Part shown: positions 62,791 to 64,000 of the stretch, piece by piece
How positions within the stretch are numbered: the first letter of the stretch is position 1
How the letters are laid out: each line of letters starts with the position of its first letter
Source: DASQPR01 sp963836775
GTDB taxonomy: Bacteria; Actinomycetota; Actinomycetes; Mycobacteriales; Micromonosporaceae
DNA: 64,000 nucleotides
Direction: 5' to 3'
Assembly (NCBI GenBank): GCA_963836775.1
Contig: CAWIKR010000002.1
Span: 2,480,001 to 2,544,000, forward strand
Made by a program: the position numbers and the translations under genes
Notes under the pieces: generated by a model
Told to the model about the DNA's origin: nothing
The model's input: the letters and a program-made list of their open reading frames with translations, nothing else
Database searches by the model: none

Positions 62791-64000
62791 ATGGCGGCCG
62801 TGCCGCTGACCCCCGCCCCTCGTCGCCGACTGACAATCCTCGGAATTGTCCTAGTTGTGCTGCTCGGCATCGGCGCGCTCGTGGCCGGAGAGGTCGGCTC
62901 GGCGCTCGGCTTGTCGTTCACACCGGCGCGCGTACCGTCCGAGGATCTTCATCCGGCCGCGATCCGGTCCGCGGTGCCGCCGCCGCTGGTCGGCGTGGTC
63001 GCGGTCCCGGACGACGACCCGCGGCTCAAACTGGCGGCATCGGCGGTGACCGACGCGCTGAAGCAGCAGGACGTGACCGGGTCCGGAACCCTCAGGGTCA
63101 AGATCGACCAGGCATTTCCCGGTGTTGGTGAGTCCTATCGGCTCACCCAGACCGGCCATGACTACCGCCTCGACGCGGCCGGCGACGCGGGCGCGGCCGC
63201 CGGGCTCTATCAATTCGCCGATCGAGTCCGATCGCAGGCCGATGTCGGCGCCAACGGCGACATCGTCACGCCGACCCTCGGATTGCGGCTGGTGGACACG
63301 GGTGCGGTGGGGCTCGACGACGATCCTTCGAGGTTCGCCGCCGGGACCGACTACTCGCTGAACACTGACGTGGTGGGCAACGCCATCCGGCCGACCGCCC
63401 CCTACGTCGACACGGCCGCGGTGCAGAAGATCAATGAGCAGTTCCGCGATCTCGTCGACCAGAGCCTGGCCCAGGGCTACAACGGCGTCGTCATCCCCGG
63501 CTTCCTGGAATACGTGACCTTCGGCGATCTGGGCGTCTATCCAGCCGGTGATCTGCACGTCGCGCGTGCCCGGGCAATGGTCGCGGCCGTCGCGCCAGTC
63601 TGGCAATACGCCCACGACATGGGCATGAAGGTGTATTTCCAGACCGACATGCTGGCGCTGTCCCCGCCGCTGAAGGCCTACCTGAACCGCACCGTCGGCG
63701 GCTTGAACACCGAGAGCGCCAAGCTCTGGCAGGTCTACCAGGACGGACTCAAGGAGTTGTTCACGTCGATGCCGTTCGTCGACGGTCTGATGATCCGGAT
63801 CGGCGAGGGCGGCGACGTCTACAAGATGCCCGGCTGGGACTTCAGCTCGGAGATCGCGGTAACCACCCCGTCCGCGGTAGAGATGATGCTGACCAGCCTG
63901 CTGCAGACCGCCGGAACGCTGAACAAGGACATCATCTTCCGGACCTGGACGGTCGGCGTCGGTGCCGTCGGTGACCTGCATACGAACAAGCAGTCGTACG
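62791..64000 (+). CDS. Membrane-anchored glycosidase-like protein (3' end cut by window)
   Basis: At least 403 codons, open to the window edge. A basic N-terminus and one helix (LTILGIVLVVLLGIGALVAG) are followed by a beta-sandwich like the N-terminal domain of GH20/GH67 enzymes (LRVKIDQAFPGVGESYRLTQTG) and the start of a TIM barrel (QGYNGVVIPGFLEYVTF; FVDGLMIRIGEGGDVY). ATG 62791 or GTG 62800. GH67/GH115-like activity is only a guess; catalytic residues may lie beyond the edge. A 376-codon antisense frame is a shadow. Confidence 0.65.
   Translation, partial: MAAVPLTPAPRRRLTILGIVLVVLLGIGALVAGEVGSALGLSFTPARVPSEDLHPAAIRSAVPPPLVGVVAVPDDDPRLKLAASAVTDALKQQDVTGSGTLRVKIDQAFPGVGESYRLTQTGHDYRLDAAGDAGAAAGLYQFADRVRSQADVGANGDIVTPTLGLRLVDTGAVGLDDDPSRFAAGTDYSLNTDVVGNAIRPTAPYVDTAAVQKINEQFRDLVDQSLAQGYNGVVIPGFLEYVTFGDLGVYPAGDLHVARARAMVAAVAPVWQYAHDMGMKVYFQTDMLALSPPLKAYLNRTVGGLNTESAKLWQVYQDGLKELFTSMPFVDGLMIRIGEGGDVYKMPGWDFSSEIAVTTPSAVEMMLTSLLQTAGTLNKDIIFRTWTVGVGAVGDLHTNKQSY

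Noticed and set aside
62851..63981. 376-codon minus-strand frame at the right edge
   Set aside because: Antisense to a membrane-anchored glycosidase-like gene with a convincing signal anchor; shadow composition.

Overview
The window is a contiguous piece of a high-GC actinobacterial chromosome. The GC richness, GTG/TTG starts, ATGA/GTGA stop-start couplings, a Tad pilus operon, a LysM membrane protein, an ECF42/DGPF pair and an actinobacterial DnaE all point to a filamentous soil actinomycete, probably near Micromonosporaceae. The family is inferred and is not proven by any marker here.

Layout. 0-4.4 kb is starch/maltodextrin metabolism: an edge-truncated intracellular GH13 enzyme, a LacI regulator and a convergent secreted alpha-amylase with a CTTGCAG-type operator. 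4.7-9.8 kb is accessory: a CAP-domain exoprotein, a reductase/deaminase pair resembling the two halves of RibD, a tandem pair of small helix-turn-helix/zinc-ribbon proteins behind unusual phased repeats, and an HTH/TPR pair. 10.1-20.2 kb is one tightly coupled Tad/Flp pilus operon: two exported proteins, CpaB/SAF, TadZ, TadA, TadB, TadC, Flp pilin, three TadE/F/G-like pseudopilins and a LysM membrane protein. 20.5-23.8 kb holds a DUF4235 protein, a decayed small gene, an ECF42 sigma factor with its DGPF/YCII partner and an alpha/beta hydrolase. 23.8-30.3 kb holds dnaE, an SCP2 protein and a glycogen-debranching enzyme, followed by a convergent NYN nuclease.

31.3-44.6 kb is the most distinctive region. 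It is a minus-strand LacI-led catabolic operon: LacI, ribokinase, RbsD-type pyranase, a DraG-fold hydrolase with a C-terminal concanavalin-like domain, a sugar-binding lipoprotein, two permeases, sulfatase, secreted beta-helix glycosidase, second sulfatase and formylglycine-generating enzyme. The sulfatases have no export signal, so the locus looks like an import-then-desulfate pathway for a sulfated, possibly ribose-containing glycan or glycoside. It also carries nearly every reading-frame break seen in the window, either real decay or clustered sequence error.

44.8-52.8 kb holds alditol oxidase, a lamin-tail remnant, two related HTH stress-type proteins (one with two Clp-N repeats, one with a zinc finger), a PLDNc-ABC fusion with its membrane partner, a MOSC protein, and an ArsR-type regulator with an MFS exporter. 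52.8-57.4 kb (minus) is a GH35 beta-galactosidase, an aldehyde dehydrogenase and a GT1 glycosyltransferase. The last two run divergently from a TetR - glucosamine-kinase-like - SIS operon (57.5-60.1 kb) across two 16-bp operators. 60.1-64 kb holds a zincin, FabV, a second phosphotransferase, a 163-bp inverted repeat resembling a MITE, and the start of a membrane-anchored glycosidase-like protein cut by the window edge. No rRNA, tRNA, CRISPR array or intact insertion sequence was found.
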